Shown: positions 1-12,199 of the stretch, one piece after another | Layout of the letters: every line of letters starts with the position of its first letter | Numbering within the stretch: position 1 is the stretch's first letter | Assembly (NCBI RefSeq): GCF_029227915.1 | Contig: NC_079878.1 | Location: 11,782,001 to 11,846,000 of the forward strand | Origin: Hydractinia symbiolongicarpus | Lineage: Eukaryota; Cnidaria; Hydrozoa; Anthoathecata; Hydractiniidae | Direction of reading: 5' to 3' | Length of the DNA stretch: 64,000 nt | Program-made: the position numbers and the translations under genes | The notes under the pieces: generated by a model | What the model was told of the DNA's origin: nothing | Databases searched by the model: none | Seen by the model: the letters and a program-made list of their open reading frames with translations, nothing else

Positions 1-2969
1 ACACTACTGCGTTACCTAAATTAGACCAAAGCTAAGTTGTTTATTTTTGAGCTTCAAAGATTATCTTTAATTTTGTAAACTTTGGGACGACAATATTTCT
101 AATTGGGAATTTTTAACATCGATATGCGTGTGGCGTGGTGGAATGCAGAGGCAAGGGGGGATTGCGGGATTCCTACAATTTCGTATCCTGATACTATAAT
201 ATGCACTAATCATTGCTCCCCATGTTAGGATATATATAACTTGCTTCAGAGGTCCTGCAGTGTTTAATACTGGCTCTAATATTCCTTGACGGTGTTCTTG
301 TAAGTCGAAATATCGAAGTTTTTTTCGTGCATTCTTATCACCCTAATTTTTTAAAAAATGTTGCAGATTAAAACAAAATAATACCAATACACCAATTCAT
401 AACAAAACAATTACATTTCCCGTTGTAAAAACCGGCGTATAAAAAAAAATTCCGACGAAATAGAATCTCTTTAGAAAATTTTTAGGCGATGTTTTATAGA
501 ACTGGAGTGTTGCACTAACTAATCGTTTATAATCTACACTTTGTGCTAAAAATGCATGAAGTATAAACTAGTATATAAATAACTAGCTCTATTATACTTC
601 GTTTAGAAAGCGTTATACTATTTGACAGCCTGAGCGCTAATGAGAGGGTGGAAGGGAAGCGGAAAAGAAAATGAGATAAAAGACGTGCTGAATTACCTCC
701 TTTTTTTTACTGCGTTATATTAAAATAGCAAGTGGTAACAAACTATAAAATGTCGTGCTTCTTTGTTTTGTTTAATAACTTTTTGTGTCTAGTAGCATGA
801 TTCGGACAAATACGTTTTTAAGCGTTTTAATAAATGTAGTTTACATCTTATGTAATTTTGGAGATATCGTAGATATATATTACGTTAATTATGCTGAACC
901 TTATTAAGTGCACAATTTGTCAAGGCTGTTATTGGTCGAAAAACAAAAAGGACATATATAAAATCACTGTTTTGTCTAGAAAGTGTTTAAAATTTAGAAC
1001 GATATCTTTTTTATTTGAACTTACTTTTGTTTTGTAGTGTTGAAGTGTTTTATTTTCTTTCTATTTTGCTTATTTACAAAGGTTTATTATTTTTTTTATT
1101 TTACTAAACATTTTTTACAATTACTTGGCAGAAATATTTCACAGTCCTAAAGGTTCTGGACTGATATGTAGCTCTGCCAAAATTGTGTAAAAGCACAATG
1201 TATATATGTTAGAAATCAGATTATATTTGTATCAGTTATTTTTCTGTTTATGTCTTTCTCCATGAAGTATTAACGAAAGTTCAAGAGACTCGAGAAAGTG
1301 ATTTGATAAAATGAATGCTGGAGTTATCAACTGTATTGTTAACAGGCCCCAGAATAATCTGAGGCGTTTTGTACGTTAAATGACTTGGGACTGGGTGAAT
1401 TTTAGCAAAAAATGGGAAAATAAAAATATCTTTTTCTCTCAGTACTTTCAGAAATGTTAACAGCGTGTATGAGCTGGTCCTACCTACACCATATTTTATA
1501 ACCAAAAACGTCGCCCAAGATTGTAGGTTTGGCATAGTCATGACTATTGATTGAGCGTTGTTCAAGTCAGTTCAGCCAGTTTTAATATCAATTCTCTAGT
1601 TAACTGACGTCAAAGATTAAATCTTTTTAAAACAAAATTAAGCCTGCAAAGGAATAGCGGCGGAGTGGATTATTTCAATGCTAAGAAAGCAGAAAGGTTT
1701 AAAGCCAGTCAACTTTCAGAAACAAAAAATTTTAAAAACAAAATAATTAGCAGATATTTAATCAAATTTCAGTATTTTTATTGCTTTTTTTCGATTTGTT
1801 TGATTTTAAGTGGAAATCCACCTTAACGGAAATGGTTTTTATATTCTTATGTGGTTAAGTTTTTCTGTGATTGGTTAATGTGCAGAAAATATACTACGGA
1901 AAAACGAGTGTCAGTTGCACCTATTTTTCAATGCCATACTCCAGAAAGGTTACACTTTATAATTTGCTGAATATCGAGCAAAATGACAATTTGTAGAGAA
2001 ATTCATTCCAAAATTATTTACTCAAAACATTATTTTTATAAAACAGACAAACGTTCGCGGTAATGGGAAACAAAGGTCAAACTTTTTTTTTTATTTTCTT
2101 CACTTAAAATGAAGTATGATGTGACATGACAGACATGTTTTTATTATTTATTTTTACTCTAATGTTGACTAGAAGCAATTTAAAGTTTCAATGGTTATGA
2201 TGTCATAGTTGCGTTAGGCTATACTCATAGTTAGTATGTAGGTCAGATCAAACAAAATTCAGTAAACCTAACAGATTATTGGAAACTTTGATATCTTACC
2301 CTGAGGCATATTTATACATAATAAATTGCTAACATACATGTAACAGTAGAAACCTCTGTTCTCCTATAAAGAGCCTTTGAGACTCCTATAGTGAGATTTT
2401 TTAGTTCACAAAGAAACACATTAAAAGAGACCTACGTTTATCAAGATCTATGTTTAGATTCAGGATCTTTTTCAGACCATTCGCGTTTTTCTTCTCCCTT
2501 TTTATTAACTTATTTTTAGGGGATTACCGTAACATAGCCCATCATCAATCCCGCGCACACGATCCCCGAAATGTAAAGGAATGTCAAGAACCGTAATAAT
2601 TTAATATTTGGATTGAAACATTTAATAACTTATGAAATATTTATAGCCATTTTTTGCTAAGGGCTGGCTTTCTTTTAGGGCTCATTTTGAGAGCGCGCTA
2701 CAATGAAATTGATTACCCTTAGTAAATAATTAACGTATAGCGTCAGAAAGATTTTACACAAACAGAAAAACCTCTTCAAAATTTGTTATTGTTAACCTGA
2801 CATATCCAACTTCAAGAAATAACCAGGAAGGAGATCTGGAAATAAAAAAGAAAAGTTGTTTTTTCTAAAAATACTAAATTAGAGTTTTTAACTCTAAATT
2901 TAAGTTTTTAATTTTAATACCTTTTTTAATTGCGATAGCGCGATGGTTTGGTTTCGGCTCAGCCCTACG
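1..2969. other. AT-rich non-coding stretch, nothing recognised
   Basis: I see no exon with convincing splice sites or a recognisable protein on either strand. Open frames here are short (at most about 95 codons) and of low-complexity composition. The stretch may be intergenic or lie in an intron of a gene outside the window. Confidence 0.5.
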
Positions 2970-3120
2970 GCATTCCAAAGTCACATTAATAAAGTTATTT
3001 TAAGATAACAAGTGCTATCTTAAGATAACTCTATTAATGTGATTTCGGAATGCGTGTATATTCACATAAATGTCTTGATTGTAAGATAACTCGAGTTATT
3101 TTAAGATAACATAAATGTGA
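2970..3120. repeat. Two adjacent hairpins (foldback MITE-like)
   Basis: The first hairpin spans 2970-3053. It opens with GCATTCC and closes with GGAATGC, and its arms continue as TCACATTAATA against TATTAATGTGA and as blocks of TTTTAAGATAAC/TATCTTAAGATA. The second spans 3062-3120; TCACATAAATGT pairs with ACATAAATGTGA around a core containing AACTCGAGTTA. The shared TAAGATAAC motif suggests one foldback element or a nested pair. No coding capacity is seen. Confidence 0.65.
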
Positions 3121-4008
3121 TAATTCTATCTTTTCTAATGCGCATATGTGTAAATGAACGTTGCTTAGGGTGCGGATACGTAAAGTAGCTCACAAAACAA
3201 CAGCCTACATGAATTTCCGGCCGTATTGACATTTATTTTGATACGTCATTTGTATTGTCCTTGTGGTGTCGCGTATGTGCTCTGCTGTAGAGTTCGCTCT
3301 GCGGTGGAGAACAAGATGCATTTTGTTAGTTTTGTGTTGTGATGTATTGTCCCGTGTTAATTATGTAAAGAGAATAATTGTAATTTTGGTACTATTTTTA
3401 GTTAAATTTTCTGCACATCTTGCACATCTTTTTTCTGCGCATTCAGTCTTCAACATGTAATGACAGAGTCGAACATACATTTTTGTATTAAATTTGCTGT
3501 TGAGTGAAATTTTTCTTTCATACATTACAGGAGTTGTCCTGTATCTCAGCATCTGTTTTAGTTGTTTTCTCTCACATGTAGTTGGCTTGGCTTACGCCAC
3601 TATATATCTAGTAAGTGTTTATTTCTTATTATATTTTATGTCATCTTACATGTGTAATTTGTTGCTTAAATTTCGTCTTGTAATTTTGTCGTTTAGCGAG
3701 TAAAAATAGTTAACTCAGTTAAAATCGTGTAAGCACCTACACTAGTCGATAAGGCCCGCAGAAAAATCTACTTAGTGAATACACAAAAAAAAAAATTTCC
3801 CCGTGTTTCCCCGTCGCCTTTATTGAGTAGAGCTTAAAACGCTGCTGAAAATAAATGTATACATTATTCTCTTCAATTAGCGGACACTTAATTAACGGAC
3901 ACTCGAGCGGACAAATTTTTTTGCACGAAATGGCAACTATAGGCTTTTTTTCTCTCCAATTAGCGTACAATCCAAAAAATTAGAGATAAGCATTTAATTT
4001 TAAAATAT

Positions 4009-4430
4009 CTATTTTAAACACTTTAAAACTTTACAGGAAATGTCTGCTTTTACAGTCTCAATCTTCTTCGCAAACCAGTCAATCAATTTTTCTTGTCCAT
4101 AAAACCTATACACAACTGGTATTTCCAGACCATATCCATCTCTACGATTAACTCTCTTTCCACAAACCTAAGCTGTAATCGAAGTGTTCGAGACTTTCAA
4201 GAACATGAAAAATATTTTTGATATGTTTTGTGGCATGTGTACAACAATGCTTTCGTTTTGTAAAGAATCAGTTCTTATTATTGCTATTGCATTTCCGTCC
4301 ACTTCGTTAGATGGCTCATGCCTGAATTGTAACAGCTCCCTGTAATAGTACTCATTCCAATCCTTTTCGATGAGTATGGGTATGTTGACCTCAATATCTA
4401 TGTTAAACGACAGTTTGAGCGTTAAATTCA
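4009..4430 (-). pseudogene. HIRAN-like domain relic
   Basis: On the minus strand one frame stays open from about 4430 to 4009 except for a single TAG near 4171. The predicted peptide has the pattern FRHEPSNEVDGNAIAIIR, then IVVHMPQNISKIFF, then GKRVNRRDGYGLEIPVVYRF. This resembles HIRAN domains (REP-N-x-D-x-NAI followed by a GH(I/M)P block), a DNA-end-binding fold. There is no start codon, the frame is interrupted, and no linked exons were found. It is most likely a decayed copy of a multicopy or transposon-borne gene. The family call rests on pattern recognition only. Confidence 0.45.
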
Positions 4431-4440
4431 GTTAAACCCT

Positions 4441-7014
4441 GCCATTCATCTAGTGATTAGTGCAGATATACGTTATACTAAAACTCTGTTGAGTTGTTAT
4501 AGAAAGAAGTTTTCTGCAAGTGCGATTCAAATAAAATTGAGTTATTTATAAGACATTAAATGCCAGTTGGATCACTTAAACCGTCACACATCATGGCGGA
4601 GTGCTTTATTCAGATGTACTGTACCCCCTACCTGAACATATATTTTAAAATCTCACAAGTAGCGGTGAAAAAAGCACGAAATAACTACACCATATTAAAA
4701 CCTTTTCCAGCAGGATTAGCCACCAAACATTTTCTATTTTGCAAAACGTTGTCACGATGGCTCAAGACACATAAAAACTAGTCCGTTAACTATAAACCCA
4801 ACATACATTTTAAAAATCAGGGAACATTTTTTTGTTTTTTTTAAGAAAAAATACAGAATTTATGTCAATATTTCTTTGTGTATCAAAGCTACATTGGCCA
4901 AACATGCGTTTCCTACTGATCACAGTGTTTGTATTCCGTGAATTATGTTTAGCATGGGTAAAATTCATGGTATTGTTGTTTAAAAAAATTGTCAAATTAA
5001 GTCCACTTGAGATATTTGAACTAAGTCTGTCTACAAAAAACAGTTATTCACATTAATTAATCAGCTCAAAAAATATCTGCAAACTAATTACAGACGATGT
5101 GGCATCCACAAAAAAAAATAGTCCACATGGAATTTAATTCATGTGAAACATAATTCAGTGGTTCTATATTGTTATCCATTAACATCTTAGCTTTAACTGA
5201 TTAACTGTACAGAGTCAAGCATGGTATTCCAATATTCCCGCATATACTTAATGAAAATCATACTATATATCACAAAACTTTGTTAAAATTTAATTGAAAT
5301 GGAGTTCTTTAATAGTCTGGATGTAATACAATTTTCTCAATGAATGTGTAGTCTACGAAGTCTGTTATTTCTATTTGTCTTTTTGTGACCATGTCAACAG
5401 AATTGAAAACATTGTTTGGATTTTTATAAAGCAATAAGGAAAAAAGAATCAACAAGCATTGCAGTTAGTGAGTGACATACATCGCTACTTTTTGGCCACA
5501 ATGGACCAGTGTCAGTGTTGCAAGTGTTTGATTGTGCGTCAAAACCAATACATATGTGTTCAGGCTGAAAATATAATCAACAAGTCACCAAGCCCAAAAA
5601 ATACCGTCAATGAAGAAACTTTATGAAATTCCTGAAACTTGTACTTGAAAAGAGCAATTGGCTTTTAAAAATTGATTCTGGACCTATTTGTATTCATGAA
5701 AACGGCACACAGTTATAACCTATGGTATAAAGCCAATAGCACTAGTGGAACAAATACTCCACATAAATGTTTTTCTTTTTGATTCAGCCTAAAAAACAGC
5801 AAAAATGCAATGTGTACCAACTAGGATTTTTCTATATAAAAAATTTTTTTCAATTAAGAACAACGAGTTTCCATTCATTACTATCTGCATGCATGAATAG
5901 ATGGGTTTGTTTATTTATATATTTCCAGCATTAAAAAATAATTATTTGAGGAAACTTCTTAAATGTTTCCATTCATTACTATTTGCATATATATAAATGT
6001 TTTTATATTTCTTATTTTTGCAACGTTAAAAATAATTATTTGAGGAAATTTCTTAAATGTTTGTTAAACTTTCACACAACTGTTTAAAAAGTTATGCAGA
6101 CTTTTACTTTGGACTAAAACGTTCTTTTACTTTATTTTTTTATTGTACATGAAGCAGAGACCAGTGTCCTTCTAGGGTTATTAAGAAATATTTACGTTTT
6201 ATTTAGGTTAAATCTTGGCATTCATTTTTTTGCTTTGCTAAATTGTATTTTTGGTAATATAGAACAGACAGCCAATTACTGATATGAAAAATCGTAAGAA
6301 TAATATTAAACGAAGATCCATACAATGTAAATGTAAGTCCTTGCTTTTTTATTGCTTTAGACTCCTCAAATAGAAATATGTGAACACATCTTTTAGAGTA
6401 CTATTAGACCTCTATGTATTGTCTGCAAATTCCGGAGAATTGCTTCAATATTTTATTGTTTTGTGTTTTGTTTTCTAGTGGAGAAACTGATTACATTACA
6501 ACGAACGAGTGAATGATCAGTGAAAAACAATCTAAGAAATGTATGGATGCTGAGTCGTTTACAACACATGTAAAAAAGTGCGCCAAATATAATTTTTTTA
6601 AAAAAATCTGCCGAATTTATGGATACTGTGTCGTTGATAGCAAGCACAAACTGTGTATTTGCTTTCCCCTCTTGAAAATTTTAGCGAATGTGTGCATGAG
6701 AGTTCTGTAACCATGGAACCAATATACGTCTTATGTGCTTTTAACAGAACACTGTGTGGTGAAAATCAATATAAGAATTGCGTCAATGCTGTGGCGGTTT
6801 CACGCGCTGTTAGTAAAAGTATGGATGCTGTTTCTAACAAAACATTATAATCAATGCAAAATGTTATTTTTACATTTGTTAATGCTCGGGAACTGCAATC
6901 TTTCTAAAAAGAGTATGAATGTCATGTCAAGCAAAAAAGGTGTACTAAGCTATGTTGTGGAAATCATTGCAGCAAATATAAGGTCGTGTTCCCATAAGTT
7001 CTTAAAAAGATGAT
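4441..7014. other. AT-rich stretch without recognisable genes
   Basis: Only short open frames, none resembling a known family. A local duplication is visible at 5870-6062, where a block with CATTCATTACTAT, then AATTATTTGAGGAAA and TTCTTAAATGTTT occurs twice. Confidence 0.45.
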
Positions 7015-7017
7015 GGA

Positions 7018-7100
7018 TTTAGTGCAGCTCTGTCGGTAGAGCGTTTGAATCATCTCCTCTACTTGAGATTATAAGTTCAATGTCCCCCCATTGTCTAGTT
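7018..7100 (+). repeat. tRNA-like sequence, probable SINE head
   Basis: AGCTCTGTCGGTAGAGCG matches the D-arm/A-box region of a tRNA, and about 40 bases downstream AAGTTCAATGTCCC resembles the T-arm/B-box. The anticodon-arm region is not convincingly paired and there is no intact acceptor stem. I therefore read it as a tRNA-derived SINE promoter rather than a functional tRNA. The 3' body probably continues to about 7200, but its limit is unclear. Confidence 0.45.
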
Positions 7101-7783
7101 AGTTTGTCATTTCATAAAGATTTTTGTAGCAATGGGAGCTAAACACTGGAAACCTGGTCCATCCTGAAATCCATTGAGCACAGACCACATTAAATATAAA
7201 TCACCATCAGTGGTTTGAGGCAGAATTGTAAGAGAATTTACATACTGGATGGTTCTTTTGTTATGAAAGTTTTTTTGCAGTAACTTTAATGACTAAGGTG
7301 TCTTTTTATGCCACTACCTGTACACATGATAGAGCTTAAAAGTACTGCCAAACTCTTTTTCCATGTATTGGAATAAAATGTTAGTGTTGATCATGTTGTT
7401 GTTATTTGTTTCTTTACAATACATATTATGACTGCTAGGTGATATATTTCTCTGTTTGCTATTACTTTTCCTAAAATTCATAGTTTCCAAATTAATTGTA
7501 TTCATTTCCAAAGTTTTTTCGTGTAACATTTCTGTGATCTAATAGCAAGATTCTTAAAGATTAATTGTTTTTTAGTGAAGAAACTGATTATTGAAATCCA
7601 CTAGCTGTTACTGTTTTGCCAATTTATATAACCAAAAATTGCAGCAAGCTCAACTGACATCCAGTTATACAATGGCAAGTGCCTTAGCACAAGCAGATCG
7701 ATATTAACAAATATGTTCTTGCTTAATTAGTCTTATATATTAATTCGGTATATAACTTCACAATAAAAATAAATACGAGAAGT

Positions 7784-7984
7784 TTGATTGATGATGACAT
7801 TTTTTATTTTATTTTAACGGATATTTCGTCTTGTTACTACAAGACAATTATCAACGTAAATTGTTACAATTATCTCAAAAGTTTTTTAAATATAATTTTC
7901 AACAACTACGCAATACACAGAGGACGTATAAAACAATACTTAACGAAACATATAACACATAACGGCATACCCAAAGGTATATAA
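7784..7984 (+). pseudogene. Possible TERT-type reverse transcriptase fragment
   Basis: The frame reads FILTDISSCYYKTI, then about 35 residues, then HITHNGIPKGI and a stop. This resembles the order of RT motif A (D-x-x-x-x-Y-D-x-I) and motif B (G-I-P-Q-G-S) in telomerase reverse transcriptase. The second motif-A position is altered, the motif-B GIPQGS is GIPKGI, and a stop follows at once. There is no ATG in context and no upstream TERT domain. It lies just beyond the 3' end of a Penelope-like element on the other strand, a family related to TERT. This is a weak assignment from motifs alone. Confidence 0.3.
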
Positions 7985-8014
7985 ACTATATACCGTTGGT
8001 GAGGGTAACGTCCA

Positions 8015-9600
8015 CCGCGCGGTGCACAAATGCACTCCTCCCCTTGTTGACTATAAATAATATTTATCTTAAAACAATTTTAATGGAACAGATAATCCCT
8101 GTACATTAAGCGTGGGACTGTTATCACAAATATAGATGGCCTCAGCTATTTTTTTCTTTTTAAAGTGGTGAACATTATCTATCAAAATACTGAAGTTCTT
8201 TTGTTCACCAAGTTGGTAATTCTCAATGACTGAATGTTTTAGGATGTGAGAGTTCTTATCGCGTTTTTGGCGGTCTATCTTTCATTAAGCCTCCTGGCTG
8301 TTTCACCAATGTATGTAGCATCGCACTATTCCACCGGACAAGTATATTTGTACACAACACCATGTTGTGTTCATCCTTGGTTCTATTTCACAGAAAATAG
8401 CAAACATAACATTTTACATTGATCAGCAATGCGTGGCTTGACATTGGCTGATAGAAACTGTTTAAAAGTGTTAGACGCTTTACTAAGCAGTTACCATTAT
8501 TTTCTAATTCGCTTTTCTTAAACGAAATTAACCTTATTTATTTTCCCGTAGCCAGACTTGACAGAATAAAAACCATGAAAGGTGTTATTGGAGATTCATT
8601 GGTGTCTTCTTCAGAAACAGTGTCGGCATTTTGAATGTTGAAATTTCGCTGTGTGTTATTAATTACATTAGATACAACTGCTTCGGGATAAGTTTTTTAT
8701 AAACACATTTTTTAAGTGATTTAGTTCGTATTTCAGATCTTGTGATTAAGAGCATATATTAAACGCTCTCAACACCAACCATTTAACCGTTTCAACTTTC
8801 CATTGGCGTGATGCAGATGAATTCTAGTGCATTTATATGTCAGTGTTCGTGTCTTTTCGATAAATAGATGTGTTTTTACATCAAGAAAGGCTATGTAGTT
8901 ATCGTTTTTAACTTCATATGTTCACTGGATATTCGAATGGTAACTATTAAGTGTGATCAGCACATTGTTTATCTGGTTTTCATTACCAGTGTCATCTACA
9001 TATTTCTTCCAAAATTTTACTGAATTTTTTAATTTTGGGACTATTTCATTCTCCAACTCAACCATGAAGATATGCTAGGACTGGTCCTAGAGGCGAGCCC
9101 ATTGCTACACCATCTACCTGAATATAAGTTGGTTGTTAAAACTGAAATGTACATGTTTTGTACATGAGATTAATAGATGTTTCATTTCCTCTCGCTTAAT
9201 TTTTGTTTCTATAACTTTTTCAGCATATATCTTTTGCAATATTATGTCTATCTTTTGTTCCAACGGAACGTTGGTGAATAAACTAGTGACGTCAAAAGGT
9301 ACTAGTTTGTAATTATGAGGTATCTTTTCTCCTTTCAATGATAATATAAAATCTAAAGAGCTTTCAGTAGTATATGTTGACTTTGTCAGCGGTGTTAAAG
9401 ATATCGCGAGGTAGTTTGATGTGTTGTAAGTAGCAGATCCAATATTCGATATGATGGGTCGTGATGGTAAATCGTCAGCTACTGTAGAATTAGGTGGTAT
9501 CTTGTGAACCTTGGCGGTACCATAAAACTGAGCAGGGCTGGAACCTTGTGGATACAACTTTTTGTATTCGTTTTCTGTGCTCTCTGAACTTGATTAATTT
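8015..9600 (-). pseudogene. Penelope-like retroelement (RT plus GIY-YIG), broken
   Basis: The best frame (9557-9114) contains GSSPAQFYGTAKVHK, RPIISNIGSATYNTSNYLA and FDVTSLFTNVPLEQK, typical of the Penelope-like RT fingers and motif A. The reading continues toward lower coordinates with DGVAMGSPLGPVLA (about 9100-9060) and the catalytic YVDD (8991-9002). Further on, around 8380-8230, come degraded remnants of the GIY-YIG nuclease (a cysteine-containing block, then a KQPGGLMKDR-like segment). Several stops and frameshifts break the frame, so the copy is dead. The 5' part is missing or unrecognisable, consistent with 5' truncation. Confidence 0.75.
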
Positions 9601-9839
9601 GTTTTCTTATTGACATTTGGTGTTATATACATAGTGGTTGTATTATAAGATGGAGCGTAAATATCTACGCAAATGTTTATCGTCGTCTTGTGTTTAATCC
9701 CCTTTTAAACTGCCTTATCCCAAAAGAGCCAAAGCTCTTTTGTTAAAATTATTCTTCTATTTGATTTTTAATATTAATTGTTAATCAACCGCATTTGATG
9801 TGGTACTTTAATATCAGATTTTTATTTCCTTAAAGGGCG

Positions 9840-10420
9840 GAAGAAATTTACATCTGTAAGGCTTTAACAAAAAAGTTAGGAAAGAATTGGCAAGTCAGGA
9901 GCAATCCATACACATAAAGTTGGCTAACATTTGCGAAATTGCCTTCACAAAATATTCAGGTGAGAATTCCCGATTTTAAAAGCAATCCATACATAACACA
10001 TTCGGTTATGTTGGTAAATCGAGCCTCTGATAAGTAAGAGATACAGTTATTTCCGCAAATTAGACCTTTGATAATCATTCAGGAAAGAGCTCCTGTTTCT
10101 AGAAGCAATCCATACATCACAGATTCAGTTGTTTCGGTGGATTGGCCCATTGTTAAGCATTCACGAAAAAGCTTCTGTTTCTAGAAGCAATTCATACATC
10201 ACAGATTCGGTTATTTCGGTAAATTGAGCCATTGGTAAACATTCAGAAAAAGGATCCTGTTTCTAAAAGGAATCCGTACATAATAGATTTGATTGTTTCG
10301 GTGAGCTAGGTCGTTGAAAAAAAATTTAGGAAAATGGTCCTGTTTCTAGAAGCAATCCATACATAGCAGGTTCCGTTGTTTTGGTGAATTGGGCCTTTCA
10401 TAACACCGAAGTCGGCACTT
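9840..10420. repeat. Diverged tandem array, period about 80 bp
   Basis: The motif GCAATCCATACATCACAGA or variants occurs near 9901, 9982, 10105, 10197, 10270 and 10352. Each is followed by a variant of TCGGTTGTTTCGGTGAATT and, before the next unit, by CAGGAAAGAGCTCCTGTTTCT. Units differ by substitutions and small indels. No coding meaning is evident. Confidence 0.65.
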
Positions 10421-10639
10421 GTCTATGGCATTATCAGTTAAGCCCTGCAGATTTCTCTCGTTTCGCTTAATTTTGGCCGGAAATGAATTGTGTCTAATGT
10501 ATTATCACATATACGAACTCTACTTGTCTTGTTTCGATGAATTGAGGCCTGAATACTTTTGTATATAGCGATTATCTCTTGGTTGAACGAAACCTTTTTT
10601 TGTTTCACAACATTAAAACTTGTTAACATATACTGGAAT

Positions 10640-11910
10640 AAACTTTAGGCAAACGTGTATCACGTCGTCTTCGTTACGGATTAATCTGTTATGCTTTCGA
10701 ATATAGAAGAATCCGTTTTTTTTGTGAAACAATTGTTAATATATATTGAACGATTGTAGTTTGTAGTTGTAGTTTCTTGATGAAATGTGTTTGTGTATTT
10801 CATAGACTGAAGTTATAAATTATACTTTCAGGTTTATTGAATGGTTTTATGATGGTTCTCATAATGTATATAAATGTACTGACAGTAACTCAATTTTTCT
10901 TTGTAGTTTCCTCAAATAATTATTTTTTTCAAAAAATTAGCATCTGTGGCATCACAGAATGTTTCACAAGAAGATTACTACTTCTTTATATATTGCTTTT
11001 TGTTAATATAGAAAGTTTTTTATGTGATTACTTCAAAAAAAATATGATCAAGCTTGTGGCCATCCTTTTTAATATATTACATAGCATGCCCGGAATGATA
11101 TTTTGAAACATTCACTTTCTGTTTGATAGCCCATTGTGATTGATTTCAATTTATTTCCACAAATGAATATATATAATACAGTGCCACGTATGAGGTGAGC
11201 TAGTTTTACGTATACTATACATCTCGTATTATTATAAGAAGCAAATAAGTACTTGTTAAAAAAATATATTCTACAAATAGTTGAAATAGTATACAGCTAA
11301 TAGTTTTGATTGAAGTAGAATGAAATGAATGCGGGCTAAAAGACTTTGGAACAAACTCAATTTCTTTATTCCCTTTATAGTTCAGAAACATATTTTAATG
11401 ACTTGACACAAGTTGATAATATAAATTGATTACAAACAATAGAACATGCTGCGTGGAGTGAGTGAGGAGGAGAAGAAGAAAACTGTTTTGAACATAAACG
11501 ATGAAGATCCGTCTCGGAGATGGAGACCCGTCACGTCACATTAATTTTAATTGGGTTTTTATAGTTTTTTCGCGCACTTTCACATTGTCTTCTAATCTCC
11601 GTACGAATAGGACAAGCGTGTGGTAAAAGTGAGAATCGAAAATATCGTAGTTCTTGATTGAAATCTTAACGTAAAGAGTTTCTTCAAGCAGCAAAAAGGA
11701 AGCAAGTAGCTAGACATTTCTTTTTTGAGTATGCCGACTTCTTCTTCACATCTTTTCAACAGCTCTAATTCAATCAGAACAACTCTTTTAAATTTCATCG
11801 ACAATCCTTTAAAAAATACGATGTAGTATATATTGGGAGATATTTTTGTGTAACAATATTTTCGTTGTTGCCACTATTTTTTGAGCCCTACAGTACCTCT
11901 ATCCGAATGT
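10640..11910. other. Non-coding stretch, one weak exon-like frame
   Basis: Nothing firm. On the minus strand at 11592-11804 there is a frame with an ELELLKRCEEEVGILKKEM segment that looks like a short coiled coil. It has no clear splice sites and I cannot place it in a family. Confidence 0.3.
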
Positions 11911-11979
11911 TTTCACAATAAATGTAAAATCGTGATATACGAAGTGTCAAGAAATGTAACAACAATTCTACTTACCATC

Positions 11980-12099
11980 AATTCCGGTATTTTCCATCCA
12001 TTGGGATGACACTTCATGAAGTCTACCCATAGTTGAGAACTGTTTTGTGATGGCGGCATTGTAGCCAATAAATCCAATGCTAATTGAATGTGTTCCTTC
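11980..12099 (-). CDS. Exon-like segment, unknown protein
   Basis: On the minus strand a pyrimidine-rich tract precedes an AG at about 12100, and a strong donor (GTAAGTAG) follows GGAATTGATG near 11980. Two frames are open across the interval. One contains GYNAAITKQFSTMGRLHEVS followed by SQWMENTGID, the other ALDLLATMPPSQNSSQLW. I do not recognise either. It may be an exon of a multicopy or transposon-derived gene whose other exons I could not link. Confidence 0.3.
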
Positions 12100-12199
12100 A
12101 AATATGAAAAAGTAGAAAATAAAGTATGATGACACAACATGTATCAACAAAAATGTATTTGAGTTTGTTTCACTATCCAAAATTCAAAACAACAGACAA

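Noticed and set aside
1281-1565. 94-codon minus-strand frame
   Set aside because: No recognisable motif, no splice context, composition like the surrounding AT-rich DNA.
7018-7100. Functional tRNA gene
   Set aside because: A- and B-box-like motifs are present, but the acceptor stem and anticodon arm do not pair convincingly. SINE is more likely.
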